Source: JBBSHJ01 sp038253135 (GTDB lineage: Bacteria; Actinomycetota; Actinomycetes; Mycobacteriales; QHCD01). From it: a stretch of DNA of 56,242 bases. The position numbers and the translations under genes were made by a program. Position 1 is the first letter of the stretch. The number at the start of each line of letters is the position of its first letter. The notes below the pieces were generated by a model. The model was not told the DNA's origin and searched no databases. It saw nothing but the letters and a program-made list of their open reading frames with translations. The stretch lies in contig JBBSHJ010000006.1 of NCBI GenBank assembly GCA_038253135.1, positions 1 through 56,242 of the forward strand, written 5' to 3'. Positions 16,172 to 24,615 of this stretch are shown piece after piece.

Positions 16172-17247
16172 GCACGTCCGATCTGGCGCACCTGTCCGAC
16201 TCGCTGTTCACGTTAGCGATCGCCGTTTACAGCGTCGCGCTGGTCAGCTTCTGCGGGGAGTACGCCTTCGGCCGCAAGGGGCGGGTCGGGCAGACGGTGA
16301 GCGCGCGATCCTCCGCCACCACGACCCCCGCCGTCGAGCGGGCGATGGCCGAGGTCGGCGCGCCCCGGGGGGGTTCGACGTCGACCGGCACCCGCGCCGA
16401 CGACGCCGAACCGCGCGAACCCCGCTCTGCCGACCCCTCCGCCGAGCATGCCCGGCGTACCAATGGCGCTCTCGCAAGCACGTTCGGGCGGGCCGGGATC
16501 ACCATCTGCATCCTGGGTGCGCTGCTGCACGCCGTGTCGATCTCGTTGCGCGGCGCGGCGGTCGATCGGGTGCCGTGGGGCAACATGTACGAGTTCGCCT
16601 CGGTCGTGGGCCTGGTCGGCGTGCTCTCCTTCCTGGCCGTGCTCATCCGCCAGCCTCGGCTGCGCTACCTCGGCGTCTTCGTGCTGTTCCCCGTGCTGGT
16701 CGTCATGTTCCTGGCCGGCACGGTGCTGTACGCGCGGGCGAACCAGCTCGTCCCCGCGCTGCACTCGTACTGGCTGGCAATCCACGTCAGCGCCGCGGCC
16801 ACGGGCACCGGCATCCTCATGGTCAGTGCCGTGGCGACCGGCCTCTACCTGATCAGGACGCGGTTCGACCGGCTGCAGGCCGCCGGCCGGCAGGACATCC
16901 CCTTCCCCGTCTCGCTCGGGCGCCGCCTGCCGCTGCCCGACAGCCTGGATCGGATGGCCTACCGCACGGCCGCTTTCGCGTTCCCTATCTACACCTTCGG
17001 CATCATCTGCGGCGCGATCTGGGCGGAGGCGGCGTGGGGGCGCTACTGGGGCTGGGACCCGAAGGAGACCTGGGCGTTCATCTCATGGGTCGTCTACGCG
17101 GCGTACCTGCACGCGCGCGCGACCGCCGGGTGGCGGGGCAAGAAAGCCGCCTGGATCAATGTCTTCGGCTTCGCGAGCATGATCTTCAACTTCTTTGTCG
17201 TGAATATCGTGGTCTCCGGCCTGCATTCCTACGCCGGCCTGAACTAG
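16168..17247 (+). CDS. ccsA: Cytochrome c biogenesis protein CcsA (CcsB/ResC)
   Basis: Integral membrane partner of ResB that exports and attaches heme to apocytochrome c. The 359-residue product has about eight membrane segments and the tryptophan-rich heme-handling motif WGWDPKETW at residues 294-302, plus conserved histidines in LHSYWLAIHVS and near the C-terminus (VSGLHSYAGLN). A hydrophilic loop (residues 35-105) after TM1 is Ala/Arg/Thr-rich and not conserved. The ATG at 16168 overlaps the linker TGA. Last gene of the cytochrome maturation group. Confidence 0.94.
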   Translation: MSTSDLAHLSDSLFTLAIAVYSVALVSFCGEYAFGRKGRVGQTVSARSSATTTPAVERAMAEVGAPRGGSTSTGTRADDAEPREPRSADPSAEHARRTNGALASTFGRAGITICILGALLHAVSISLRGAAVDRVPWGNMYEFASVVGLVGVLSFLAVLIRQPRLRYLGVFVLFPVLVVMFLAGTVLYARANQLVPALHSYWLAIHVSAAATGTGILMVSAVATGLYLIRTRFDRLQAAGRQDIPFPVSLGRRLPLPDSLDRMAYRTAAFAFPIYTFGIICGAIWAEAAWGRYWGWDPKETWAFISWVVYAAYLHARATAGWRGKKAAWINVFGFASMIFNFFVVNIVVSGLHSYAGLN

Positions 17248-17387
17248 CCGCCGGAACCCGCCGGCCCGCAGGTGCGTCTCGTGTCCGGTTCAGGGATGAT
17301 CGTCCCGACGGACTGACCGACCGGATGCACCCAGTGCACTGCACTGACGGGCTTGGTACGCCGCGAGCGCGGCGGTGAGGGGCGGCG

Positions 17388-19307
17388 ATGAGTGTTTTCC
17401 GCCATAACGACGATGGCGACGATCGGGACGAGGAGACGCGGGCCCGCTGGTCCGCCGCCCGCGAGGCACTCGGTGCGCAACGACACGGCGGCTACGCGCC
17501 GGACCCCTCCGATCCCGACGATCCGGACCCGGCGACCCCAGGCCACGAAGGTGTCAGTGAGCGGCGGGCGGCGCAGCCGGAACAGCCTCCCGAGACACCA
17601 CCGACCGCGACCGAGCCCGAGGCGGTGCCCGAGCCTGAACCAGCTCCCGAGCCCGAACCGGCGCCTGCACCGAACCCGGCTCCCGAGCCTGAACCGAGCC
17701 CGGTTCCCGAATCCGCACCGCCGCGGGCACCCGCGACGTCACCATCGGCGACGGTCGTCAGCGCCGGGCCGACCGAGACCGAGCCGCAGCCGGAAGCCCC
17801 GCCCGCAACGGAAACCGGGCTCGAACCGCGACAGCGGACCGAACCCGACTGGTGGGCAGGATCGGCGGCACGAACAGAAGTTCCGCAGGAGACGCCGGCC
17901 TTCGTCTGGAACGGACCCGAAGGGGTGCCGGACGCCCCGCAGTTCGTGCCGCAATGGGAGCGTCCCGGCCAGTCGGCCGCGACCGCACCGGGCTCGGCCC
18001 CCGCCGAGCCGCCGGCCGGTCCTGCCCCGGCCGGCAATGCGCCGGTCGACGAACCGCGATCGGGCATGCCATCGGTCGACGGCCTGCGCGCCGACGATCT
18101 GCTGCGCCAGCGGCGTACCGGACCGGACGGTGGCTGGCGCCGGGCGGTCTACACGCTGTCCGGGCACACGGTCCGTCCCGGCCAGTCCCGAACCCAGGAG
18201 CGCCGGCAGGCTCTCGTCGCGCGGGCGTCGGCCCCCGTGCCCGGCTGCTACCGGATCGCGGTGATCAGCCTCAAGGGCGGTGTCGGCAAGACCACGATGA
18301 CCGCCTGCCTGGGGGCGACGCTCGCGTCGCTGCGCGGCGACCGCGTCATCGCCGTCGACGCCAACCCCGACCGCGGCACGCTGTCCGGCAAGATCTCGCT
18401 GCAGACGACGGCGACCGTCCGCAACCTGCTCGACGATCTCGGCCGCATCGGCCGCTATGCCGACGTACGCCGCTACACGTCGCAGTCCGCGGACCGGCTG
18501 GAGGTGCTGGCCTCGGAGAGCGACCCTTCGGTGTCCCAGGCCTTCAGCGAGCGCGACTACCGGACGGTTGCGAGCGTTCTGGAGCGCTTCTACAACGTGG
18601 TCATCACCGACTGCGGTACCGGGCTGCTGCACTCGGCCATGTCCGGGGTCCTTGCCCTCGCCGACCAGCTGGTCGTGGTCAGCTCGGGATCGGTTGACGG
18701 CGCGCGGTCGGCCAGCGCGACGATAGACTGGCTGCAGGCGCACGGTTACCAGCGCCTGGTCGAGGGGTCGGTGGCGGTGATCAACTCGGCCCGGTCCCGG
18801 TCCGGGGGAGTGGATCTCGATCGGCTCCAGGAACACTTCGCGGCCCGCTGCCGTGCGGTGACCCTCGTTCCCTACGACCCGCACCTCGAGGAGGGGGCGG
18901 AGATCGACCTGGCGGCGGTCAGCGGCGGCACCCGCGCAGCGCTGCTCGAGCTGGCGGCGGCGGTGGGGGACGGCTTCGCGCAGCGGTACGACGGCCTCAG
19001 CGGTCCCGTCCGGCAGCCGGCGGCCGGCGGCTTGCCCGGTCAGGGGACGCCGTACCCGCCTGGCCAGGTCCCGCCAGGCGGGCAGCCGGGACCTGGCCAA
19101 CCGAATTACGGCCAACCCGGCTACGGCCAACCGCCATACGGCCAACCGCCATACGGCCAGCCTGCTCCCGTGCAGCCCGGGTACGGACCACCACAGGGTC
19201 AGCCCGGTCAACCGCCGCCGGGATATCGGCCGGCGATCCACGGCCGCACGGCGTACGGGCAGCCACGCCAGGAGCTACCTCGCAACCGGCGCAGTCGCAG
19301 CGGCTGA
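17388..19307 (+). CDS. MinD/ParA-like ATPase with proline-rich termini
   Basis: The central domain (about 285-545) is a SIMIBI-class ATPase with the deviant Walker A KGGVGKTT at about 296-303 (signature Lys at the start), AVDANPDRGTL as the A' switch, and VITDCGTGL as Walker B. The N-terminal 280 residues are rich in Pro and Glu (repeated PEPEPAPEP) and probably disordered. The C-terminus carries PYGQP repeats. Similar proteins occur in actinobacteria, some near type VII secretion genes or downstream of ccsA; the role here is unknown. ATG at 17388 with GAGGGG upstream. 639 residues. Confidence 0.85.
   Translation: MSVFRHNDDGDDRDEETRARWSAAREALGAQRHGGYAPDPSDPDDPDPATPGHEGVSERRAAQPEQPPETPPTATEPEAVPEPEPAPEPEPAPAPNPAPEPEPSPVPESAPPRAPATSPSATVVSAGPTETEPQPEAPPATETGLEPRQRTEPDWWAGSAARTEVPQETPAFVWNGPEGVPDAPQFVPQWERPGQSAATAPGSAPAEPPAGPAPAGNAPVDEPRSGMPSVDGLRADDLLRQRRTGPDGGWRRAVYTLSGHTVRPGQSRTQERRQALVARASAPVPGCYRIAVISLKGGVGKTTMTACLGATLASLRGDRVIAVDANPDRGTLSGKISLQTTATVRNLLDDLGRIGRYADVRRYTSQSADRLEVLASESDPSVSQAFSERDYRTVASVLERFYNVVITDCGTGLLHSAMSGVLALADQLVVVSSGSVDGARSASATIDWLQAHGYQRLVEGSVAVINSARSRSGGVDLDRLQEHFAARCRAVTLVPYDPHLEEGAEIDLAAVSGGTRAALLELAAAVGDGFAQRYDGLSGPVRQPAAGGLPGQGTPYPPGQVPPGGQPGPGQPNYGQPGYGQPPYGQPPYGQPAPVQPGYGPPQGQPGQPPPGYRPAIHGRTAYGQPRQELPRNRRSRSG
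19091..19170 (+). repeat. 15-bp tandem repeats (PYGQP) in the ATPase C-terminus
   Basis: Units resembling CCATACGGCCAACCG, about four to five copies with drift, encode NYGQP, GYGQP, PYGQP, PYGQP. They are intragenic and in frame, extending a low-complexity tail. Confidence 0.7.
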
Positions 19308-19328
19308 CGGTGCGCTGGCGCGCGTCGG

Positions 19329-19628
19329 TCAGGCGTTCGGGTCGTCGCGATGCGCCCGCCGGGACAGCTCGTCGAGGAAGTCCTGGTCGTCGTCCGGCGC
19401 GACCGGACGCCGGGACGACTTGGGCCAGCTCGCCGGCACCGAGAGGTCCTTGCTGCGCCGCAGCGCGCGCACGTTGGTCCAGGTTGCGGCGCGGCCGGGC
19501 TTGTGACGCGCGGCTACCCGTGTGTGTGCCCGCGAGGCGTGCGGCAGGTGCAACCGTTGCTCCCGGACGAGCGACCACAGCACGGCGAGCAGCGCTATCG
19601 CAAACGCGACACCGAGGATGAACAACAC
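19329..19628 (-). CDS. Small single-pass membrane protein, unknown function
   Basis: About 99 residues with an N-terminal hydrophobic helix (LFILGVAFAIALLAVLWSLV) followed by a basic, then acidic cytosolic tail ending FLDELSRRAHRDDPNA. I do not recognise the family. The GTG at 19628 is preferred over the GTG at 19637 because GGAAGGGA lies nine bases before it, whereas it would abut the earlier codon. The coding character (TM segment, charge distribution, correct Shine-Dalgarno) supports a real gene. It converges with the MinD-like ATPase gene. Confidence 0.65.
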   Translation of the reverse strand: MLFILGVAFAIALLAVLWSLVREQRLHLPHASRAHTRVAARHKPGRAATWTNVRALRRSKDLSVPASWPKSSRRPVAPDDDQDFLDELSRRAHRDDPNA

Positions 19629-19876
19629 TCTCGCCACTCCCTTCCGGCTCCGCCCGTTGCGAACCCCGACCCGGGAGCCGGCGCCCTGCGGTTGCGCAGA
19701 TTGGCCGGGCCGTGCGTCCGCGACTACATGCGCTGCCGTGTCCTTGCCAGACTATCGCCAGGTGCTCGTCATCCTGCCCTTGAACGGCACGGTTAAGCCA
19801 GCCCTAGCGGGCGACTGTGGCCGAATAGCGACCCGGACGGGCCTGATGTGCGGATGGCGCGGCGTGGCCAGCCCGC

Positions 19877-20128
19877 TCAGCCCTCCGTCTCAGTGTCCGA
19901 ATCGATGTGCGGCGTCGCGGGCGGCACGTCGGGGACCGCAAGGGTCTCCAGAAGCGCTTGCACCTCGGAGCGGAGGAAGCGGCGGTGGCCGCCTGGGGTG
20001 CGGATGCTGCGAATGCGGCCGGCAGCCGCCCACCTCGTCACCGTTTTGGGATCGACCCGGAACAGCGCCGCGACCTCGCCAGGCGTCATCAGGCGCTCTT
20101 GCGCGTCCATCGTCACACTGCCAATCAC
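19877..20128 (-). CDS. BldC-like MerR-type DNA-binding protein
   Basis: Small transcription factor of 83 residues consisting almost wholly of a MerR/excisionase-type winged helix: MTPGEVAALFRVDPKTVTRWAAAGRIRSIRTPGGHRRFLRSEVQALLE. This matches the BldC pattern, in which a monomeric domain binds direct repeats and controls development or stress genes in Streptomyces. The GTG at 20128 is the longest start, with AGGACG upstream; the ATG at codon 7 would also give a complete domain. It stands alone on the minus strand, so its targets are unknown. Confidence 0.9.
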   Translation of the reverse strand: MIGSVTMDAQERLMTPGEVAALFRVDPKTVTRWAAAGRIRSIRTPGGHRRFLRSEVQALLETLAVPDVPPATPHIDSDTETEG

Positions 20129-20299
20129 ATAACGTCCTGCGGTCTCGGGCGGACGGGCGCGAACCCGGTCCGGTTCTGAATAGCGATGAGCGGTAGGGCG
20201 TGCCGCGCTCCCCTCCCTAGCGGTGGAGCGCCCTTTCAGAGTGCTTCCGAGTCAAGCATCATTCGGCGCTTCGTGTGGTGCGAATGCGCAGGTTGACGC

Positions 20300-20316
20300 G
20301 GGTTCGTGTCGAACCC
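20300..20316. promoter_or_regulatory. Perfect inverted repeat upstream of the DUF4229 gene
   Basis: GGGTTCGTGTCGAACCC is a 7-base perfect palindrome with a 3-base centre. It lies about 90 bases before the DUF4229 start and 170 bases from the BldC-like gene. It could be an operator; no known regulator is assigned. Confidence 0.4.
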
Positions 20317-20404
20317 ACCGCGGGCGTCGCGAGCGGTCTTCGGGCCGCGTACCGTTGACTTCGTCCCGCTCGAACGATCTCCCCCTGGACTGGAAGCCTG
20401 CCCC

Positions 20405-20650
20405 GTGCGCCCGTTGCTGTTCTACTCGTTCGGCCGGGTCGGGATCTTCGTGATCCTGGCCGCTCTCGGCTACCTCGCCGGGTTGCGTGGACTGCTGCTC
20501 GTCCTCGCCGCGCTAATCATCAGCATCCCGCTGTCCTACCTGCTGTTGCGGCCGCAGCGTGATGCCCTGTCCCGCGTGGTGCAGGAGCGCGTTGATGCCA
20601 AGCGAGCCAGGCACGACGAGGTCAGGGCCGAGCTCTACCGGGACGAGTAG
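20405..20650 (+). CDS. DUF4229-type small membrane protein
   Basis: 81-residue protein with two hydrophobic helices: LLFYSFGRVGIFVILAALGYLAG and GLLLVLAALIISIPLSYLLL, followed by a basic, charged tail (RPQRDALSRVVQERVDAKRARHDEVRAELYRDE). The pattern of an Arg-containing first helix and SYLLLRPQRD resembles DUF4229, an actinobacterial family of unknown role. The GTG at 20405 starts directly before the first helix; the upstream open frame has no similarity and no good start. No Shine-Dalgarno is obvious. Confidence 0.7.
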   Translation: MRPLLFYSFGRVGIFVILAALGYLAGLRGLLLVLAALIISIPLSYLLLRPQRDALSRVVQERVDAKRARHDEVRAELYRDE

Positions 20651-20658
20651 GCGAGTAG

Positions 20659-20967
20659 TCAGCGGTCGCGTCGATTCGCTCCGCCCAGCGCAGGCCGGTC
20701 CGCCCGAACGGCCCGGCGCGTTCGCACACCATCGGCAGCCCACCACTCGTCGGCGGGGAAGAGCACGCCGCCGTCCGATCCGGCCGTGATGGTGACCTCG
20801 TCGCCGCGCCGCATCGTCGCGCCGGCCGGCACGCCGACCCATCTGCCGTGCTCGCCCGCGCCGAGGTACTGGCCGCTGTAGTGCCAGTGCATCGCGCCGT
20901 CGTACTTGCGGAAGACCACCCTCACCGGATCGCCGATCGCCGCGCGCGCGTCATCATCGACTCGCAC
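20659..20967 (-). CDS. Short DUF402-like protein, C-terminus missing or divergent
   Basis: 102 residues. VRVVFRKYDGAMHWHYSGQYLGAGEHGRWVGVPAG and GGVLFPADEWW match the first half of DUF402/FomD-like hydrolase-fold proteins. The usual second half, with the HYVNF/DLxLD acidic motif, is absent; after DEWW the sequence becomes Arg/Ala-rich and stops. It is therefore either a truncated paralogue or a divergent short form. A GTG at 20967 is used; a TTG at 20985 is also in frame. It is divergent from a complete DUF402-like gene only 45 bases away. Confidence 0.55.
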   Translation of the reverse strand: MRVDDDARAAIGDPVRVVFRKYDGAMHWHYSGQYLGAGEHGRWVGVPAGATMRRGDEVTITAGSDGGVLFPADEWWAADGVRTRRAVRADRPALGGANRRDR

Positions 20968-21012
20968 CCTACGGTTAGATTGCAACTGGATTTGTCGGAC
21001 GACGGAGGCCTG

Positions 21013-21735
21013 ATGGAGCCGACTCGCGATCCCATCTCAGCGGCCCTTTCGCACCCGCCCACTCCGCCCGAGCCCCATCCCCACGGGCCCTCTCCCACCG
21101 GCGGGGTGATCGTCGTGCAGGAGCGCTGGCGCGGGCAGTTGTGGTCGGCCGCCCCGCATCGTGTCGTCGAGTGCGCCGATCGGTTGGTGACGTTTCTCGC
21201 GGCCGGGTCGATCACGGTGCATGCGACCAACCGTGGCTTGCCGGTGGCCGCGGGCATGACCCGCAGCGAGCGCAAGCTCGAGGCGCTGCGTACCGGTGTG
21301 CACACGGTCACGGAGCACCGCGAGCCGTGGTCATCGCTGCACTTCTTCACGCCCGGTTGCTGGGCCCGGGTATCGCAGAGCTGGGACGATGCCGGCCACA
21401 TAGTCGGGCACTATGTGAACTTCGAGACGCCGTACGAGGAGGTCGATGACGGGGTGGTCACCATGGACTTGGCGCTCGACGCGCTGGTCCGGGGCCATCG
21501 ATGGGAGTGGAAGGACCTCGATGACCTCGATGCGGCGATCCGGATCGGGATCTTCGAGGCGGGCCTGCGCTCGACGTTGATGGAGTGCGCTGGGGAGGTT
21601 CGTCGATGGGTCGAGAAGAGTGAGGGCCCGTTCGCGCCGGCGTGGAAGCAGTGGCGACCGAACCTGTCGTGGTCCGTCCCCGAGCTGCCGTCGGCCTACC
21701 GCCTCGGCGGTTCGGTCTGGAACCCGACGAACTAG
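21013..21735 (+). CDS. DUF402-family protein (FomD-like)
   Basis: 240 residues. The segment IVVQERWRGQLWSAAPHRVVE begins the DUF402 beta-barrel, and GHYVNFETPYEEVDDGVVTMDLALDALV contains the acidic metal-binding pattern typical of FomD-like nucleoside di/triphosphate hydrolases. WKDLDDLDAAIRIGIF and the following helix complete the domain. Family members hydrolyse nucleotides or their conjugates; the substrate here is unknown. ATG at 21013 with GGAGG five bases upstream. It lies back to back with a shorter DUF402-like gene. Confidence 0.75.
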   Translation: MEPTRDPISAALSHPPTPPEPHPHGPSPTGGVIVVQERWRGQLWSAAPHRVVECADRLVTFLAAGSITVHATNRGLPVAAGMTRSERKLEALRTGVHTVTEHREPWSSLHFFTPGCWARVSQSWDDAGHIVGHYVNFETPYEEVDDGVVTMDLALDALVRGHRWEWKDLDDLDAAIRIGIFEAGLRSTLMECAGEVRRWVEKSEGPFAPAWKQWRPNLSWSVPELPSAYRLGGSVWNPTN

Positions 21736-21793
21736 TCGCCTCGGCACTGGGGTGGATGACGGTAGCTGGGACGACCACGATGCGCCCCGAAGG

Positions 21794-23536
21794 TCAATCG
21801 GCGGCAATCTCGGCCGCTGCGGATTCGAGGGGTACGTCGTGGCGCTCACCGGTACGCCGGTCGCGCACCTCGACGACGCCGGTCGCGAGGCCGCGGCCGA
21901 CGATGACGATGGTGGGAACGCCGAGCAGTTCGGCGTCAGCGAACTTCACGCCCGGCGAGACGCCGGTGCGGTCGTCGTACATGACCCGTAGGCCGCGCGC
22001 CTCCAGCTCTCCCGCGAGCTCGCTCGCCCGCTCGAACACTGCCAGGTCCTTGCCGGTCGCGACGATGTGCACATCCGCCGGCGCGACCGCCCGCGGCCAG
22101 CAGAGGCCAGCGTCGTCGTGGCTCTGCTCGGCGATGGCCGCGACCGCGCGGGTGATGCCGATGCCGTAGGAGCCCATGGTGATGGTCACCGGCTTGCCGT
22201 CACGATCGAGCGCCTGCAGCCCGAAGGCGTCCGCGAACTTGCGGCCGAGCTGGAAGACGTGCCCCATCTCGATCCCCCTGGCGACCTCGAGGTCCCCGCC
22301 GCAGCGGGGGCAGCGGTCGCCGGTGCGGATCTCGACCGCGCCGAGCTCGCCGTCGGGTGCGAAGTCGCGGCCGCGCACGACGAAGGCCGCGTGCCGGCCA
22401 TCGGTGTTGGCCCCGGTCACCCAGGCGCTGCCCTCGACAACCAGCGGATCGACGACGTACCGCACCTTCGCCTGAGCCAGGTGCTGCGGACCGATGTAGC
22501 CCTTGACCAGCGCGGGTGCGGTCGCCAGGTCCGCCAGGGTCGCCTGCTCGGCCACGACCGGTTCGAGCTGCCCGTTGATCCGCTTGAGGTCGACCTCACG
22601 GTCGCCGGGGACGCCGACGACCAGCAGCTCGCGCTCGTCGGTGCCAGGGGTGTGGGTCGCGAGCACGACGTTCTTGAGCGTGTCGGCGGCGGTGTACGGC
22701 GCGTCGCGCAGGCCGAGCCCGTTGAGCCGGTCGACGAGGGCGGTAATGGTCGGTGTGTCCGGGGTGTCGAGCTCCCGCTCGTCCGGATGGCTCGCGGGGT
22801 CCCGCCGCTGCGGGGTCGCGATCGTCGCTGCCTCGGTGTTCGCTGCGTAGTCGCAGTTCCGGCACTGCACGAAGGTGTCCTCGCCCGATGCCGCCGGCGC
22901 GAGAAACTCCTCGGACGCCGACCCGCCCATGGCCCCCGAGACGGCGAAGACGACCTTGTAGGACAGCCCCATGCGGGCGAAGATCCGCTCGTAGGCGTCG
23001 CGGTGCGCCCGGTACGACCGGTCCAGCCCGGCGTCGTCGAGGTCGAAGGAATAGGAGTCCTTCATGATGAACTCGCGGGCGCGCAGGATGCCGGCGCGTG
23101 GGCGGGCCTCGTCCCGGTATTTCGTCTGGATCTGGAACAGTGCGAGCGGATAGTCCTTGTACGACGAGTACTCGCCCTTGACGAGCAGGGTGAAGAGCTC
23201 TTCGTGCGTCGGGGCGAGCAGGTAGTCGGCGTTCCTGCGGTCATGGAGCTTGAAGAGGATGTCGTAGTAGTCCTGGTAGCGCCCGCTGCCCTCGAAGGTC
23301 TCCCGCGGGATCAGCGCCGGGAAGTGCACCTCCTGTGACCCGATGGCCGCCATCTCCTCGCGGACGATCCGCTCGATGTTGGCCAGCACGGCGATGCCCA
23401 GCGGCAGCCACGAATAGATACCGGGCGCGACCCGGCGCACGTAACCGGCCCGGATCAGGAGCCGGTGGCTCGGCACCTCGGCGTCGGCGGGATCGTCGCG
23501 GAGGGTGCGAAGGAACAGGGTGGACAGTCGGTGCAC
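21794..23536 (-). CDS. proS: Prolyl-tRNA synthetase (bacterial type)
   Basis: Charges tRNA(Pro) with proline. The 580-residue protein is the bacterial class II form: motif 1 region PGIYSWLPLGIAVLANIERIVREEM, motif 2 around RDEARPRAGILRAREFIMKDSYSFD, an insertion editing domain (about 220-410) between motifs 2 and 3, motif 3 GSYGIGITRAVAAIAEQSHDD, and an anticodon-binding domain at the end (PADVHIVATGKD... GVPTIVIVGRGLATGVVEVRDR). GTG at 23536 lies six bases after a TAGCCT box on the minus strand, so the messenger may be leaderless. Isolated gene, divergent from a P-loop protein. Confidence 0.97.
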   Translation of the reverse strand: MHRLSTLFLRTLRDDPADAEVPSHRLLIRAGYVRRVAPGIYSWLPLGIAVLANIERIVREEMAAIGSQEVHFPALIPRETFEGSGRYQDYYDILFKLHDRRNADYLLAPTHEELFTLLVKGEYSSYKDYPLALFQIQTKYRDEARPRAGILRAREFIMKDSYSFDLDDAGLDRSYRAHRDAYERIFARMGLSYKVVFAVSGAMGGSASEEFLAPAASGEDTFVQCRNCDYAANTEAATIATPQRRDPASHPDERELDTPDTPTITALVDRLNGLGLRDAPYTAADTLKNVVLATHTPGTDERELLVVGVPGDREVDLKRINGQLEPVVAEQATLADLATAPALVKGYIGPQHLAQAKVRYVVDPLVVEGSAWVTGANTDGRHAAFVVRGRDFAPDGELGAVEIRTGDRCPRCGGDLEVARGIEMGHVFQLGRKFADAFGLQALDRDGKPVTITMGSYGIGITRAVAAIAEQSHDDAGLCWPRAVAPADVHIVATGKDLAVFERASELAGELEARGLRVMYDDRTGVSPGVKFADAELLGVPTIVIVGRGLATGVVEVRDRRTGERHDVPLESAAAEIAAD

Positions 23537-23542
23537 CTAGCC

Positions 23543-23548
23543 AGGCTA
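23543..23548 (-). promoter_or_regulatory. proS -10 box (TAGCCT), probable leaderless start
   Basis: On the minus strand TAGCCT is followed by exactly six bases and the GTG start codon. Transcription would begin at the start codon itself, and no Shine-Dalgarno fits. Same layout as menE and the GH20 gene. Confidence 0.5.
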
Positions 23549-23683
23549 ACGTCGTGTCAGCGCGGGAGCACCACCCGGCCTTACCGCCAGAGTCGCACCT
23601 GGCCGCGCTCAGAACACGGCAATTTCGGGCGGCCTCGGGCCACGGCGAACCGGCCGCGAGACGTCTGCAAACGGGGAGCACCA

Positions 23684-24199
23684 ATGGGTTGGCCAAAGAT
23701 GATCTGGATCGGCGGGACGCAGGGCGCGGGCAAGTCGACGATCGCGCGGATGCTCGCCCACGAGCACGACCTGCCGCTGCACCGCATCGACAGCTTCAGC
23801 TACGCCCACGCCGAGCGGCTGCCGGCGGTCGAGCCGTTCGATGTGACACTGCGTCGCGGCGCGGGGCCCGCCGCCGACGCCTGGGACGCACACTGCAGGC
23901 ACCGGTTGCCGCTGATCCTTGACGATGTCGCAGGCCGGGGCCTGGGGGACGTGCCGGCAATCGTCGAGGGACCGCAGTTGACGCCCGTCCTTGCCGACTC
24001 GCTCCGCCTGCCCGCGGGCTCGGCGGTGTGGATGCTCACCACCGCGGCACGGACCCGTCGGGTGCGTGAGCAGCGGCTGGCATCGCTGGCGGAACCGGCC
24101 GCGCGGAGCCGGCTCGTCGGCTGGCCGAGCGCGAGGCGGTCGTGGGCCGGCGACTCCGCGCCGCACTGGCTGCGACCGGCCGGCCGGGGTACGCCGTAG
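23684..24199 (+). CDS. P-loop NTPase / kinase-like protein, unknown substrate
   Basis: 171 residues beginning MIWIGGTQGAGKSTIARMLAHEHDLPLHRIDSF, a Walker A (GGTQGAGKST) of the nucleoside/small-molecule kinase type. A central VPAIVEGPQLTPVLADSL could hold the second-strand acidic residue, and RTRRVREQRLAS resembles an arginine-rich lid. The C-terminus is short compared with typical kinases. Nothing in the neighbourhood identifies a substrate. ATG at 23684 with GGGGAG nine bases upstream. A small Cys-containing gene follows after three bases, probably in the same transcript. Confidence 0.7.
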   Translation: MGWPKMIWIGGTQGAGKSTIARMLAHEHDLPLHRIDSFSYAHAERLPAVEPFDVTLRRGAGPAADAWDAHCRHRLPLILDDVAGRGLGDVPAIVEGPQLTPVLADSLRLPAGSAVWMLTTAARTRRVREQRLASLAEPAARSRLVGWPSARRSWAGDSAPHWLRPAGRGTP

Positions 24200-24202
24200 C
24201 CG

Positions 24203-24490
24203 ATGAGCCACGTCGTCGCGGCCGCGGCTGCCGCGCTCTCGGGAGCGCTCGACGCAGCGCCGCGGCTGACTCCCGGCGCAGACCTGCGGGCTCAGCGCCG
24301 CTCCGAGAACCGCGCGGCCGCGTCTCAGCTGCGCTCGCACCTGAGCGCGATCGGGAGCGATGACGCGCCCCGCTTCCCGTTCGCGTGCGAGTGCGGGCGC
24401 TCCGGCTGCGGGCTCGTGTGGGAGGGCACGTGGGACGAGTACGACGCGGCCAGCGAATCGGAGGCGGTGCGGGCGAAGGAGCACGCCTGA
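24203..24490 (+). CDS. Small protein with a CxC...C zinc-binding-like motif, unknown function
   Basis: 95 residues. The first half is Ala-rich and helical (MSHVVAAAAAALSGALDAAP); the second contains FPFACECGRSGCGLVWEGTWDEYDA, a pattern seen in many small actinobacterial proteins (FxCECxxxxCxxxLxLTxxEY) and suggestive of a metal knuckle. No function is known to me. It begins three bases after the P-loop gene and probably shares its messenger. Confidence 0.6.
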   Translation: MSHVVAAAAAALSGALDAAPRLTPGADLRAQRRSENRAAASQLRSHLSAIGSDDAPRFPFACECGRSGCGLVWEGTWDEYDAASESEAVRAKEHA

Positions 24491-24615
24491 CGGCTGGGGG
24501 CAAAGCCAACCGGGTAGGTCGAGCCGGTTCGGTCGGTGCCGAGCGGCACTGCTCTGCCGGGCGGGGCAGTGCCGCAGGGCAGCAACACCGCCGCATGGCA
24601 GCGCCGCCGCGAGCG

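Noticed and set aside
19303..19335. Terminator between the ATPase gene and the converging small gene
   Set aside because: Partial complementarity (TGAC/GTCA with mismatched middle) is too weak to support a call.
20295..20325. tRNA T-arm-like sequence GGTTCG...CGAACC
   Set aside because: No anticodon arm or acceptor stem can be drawn upstream; it is a simple palindrome.
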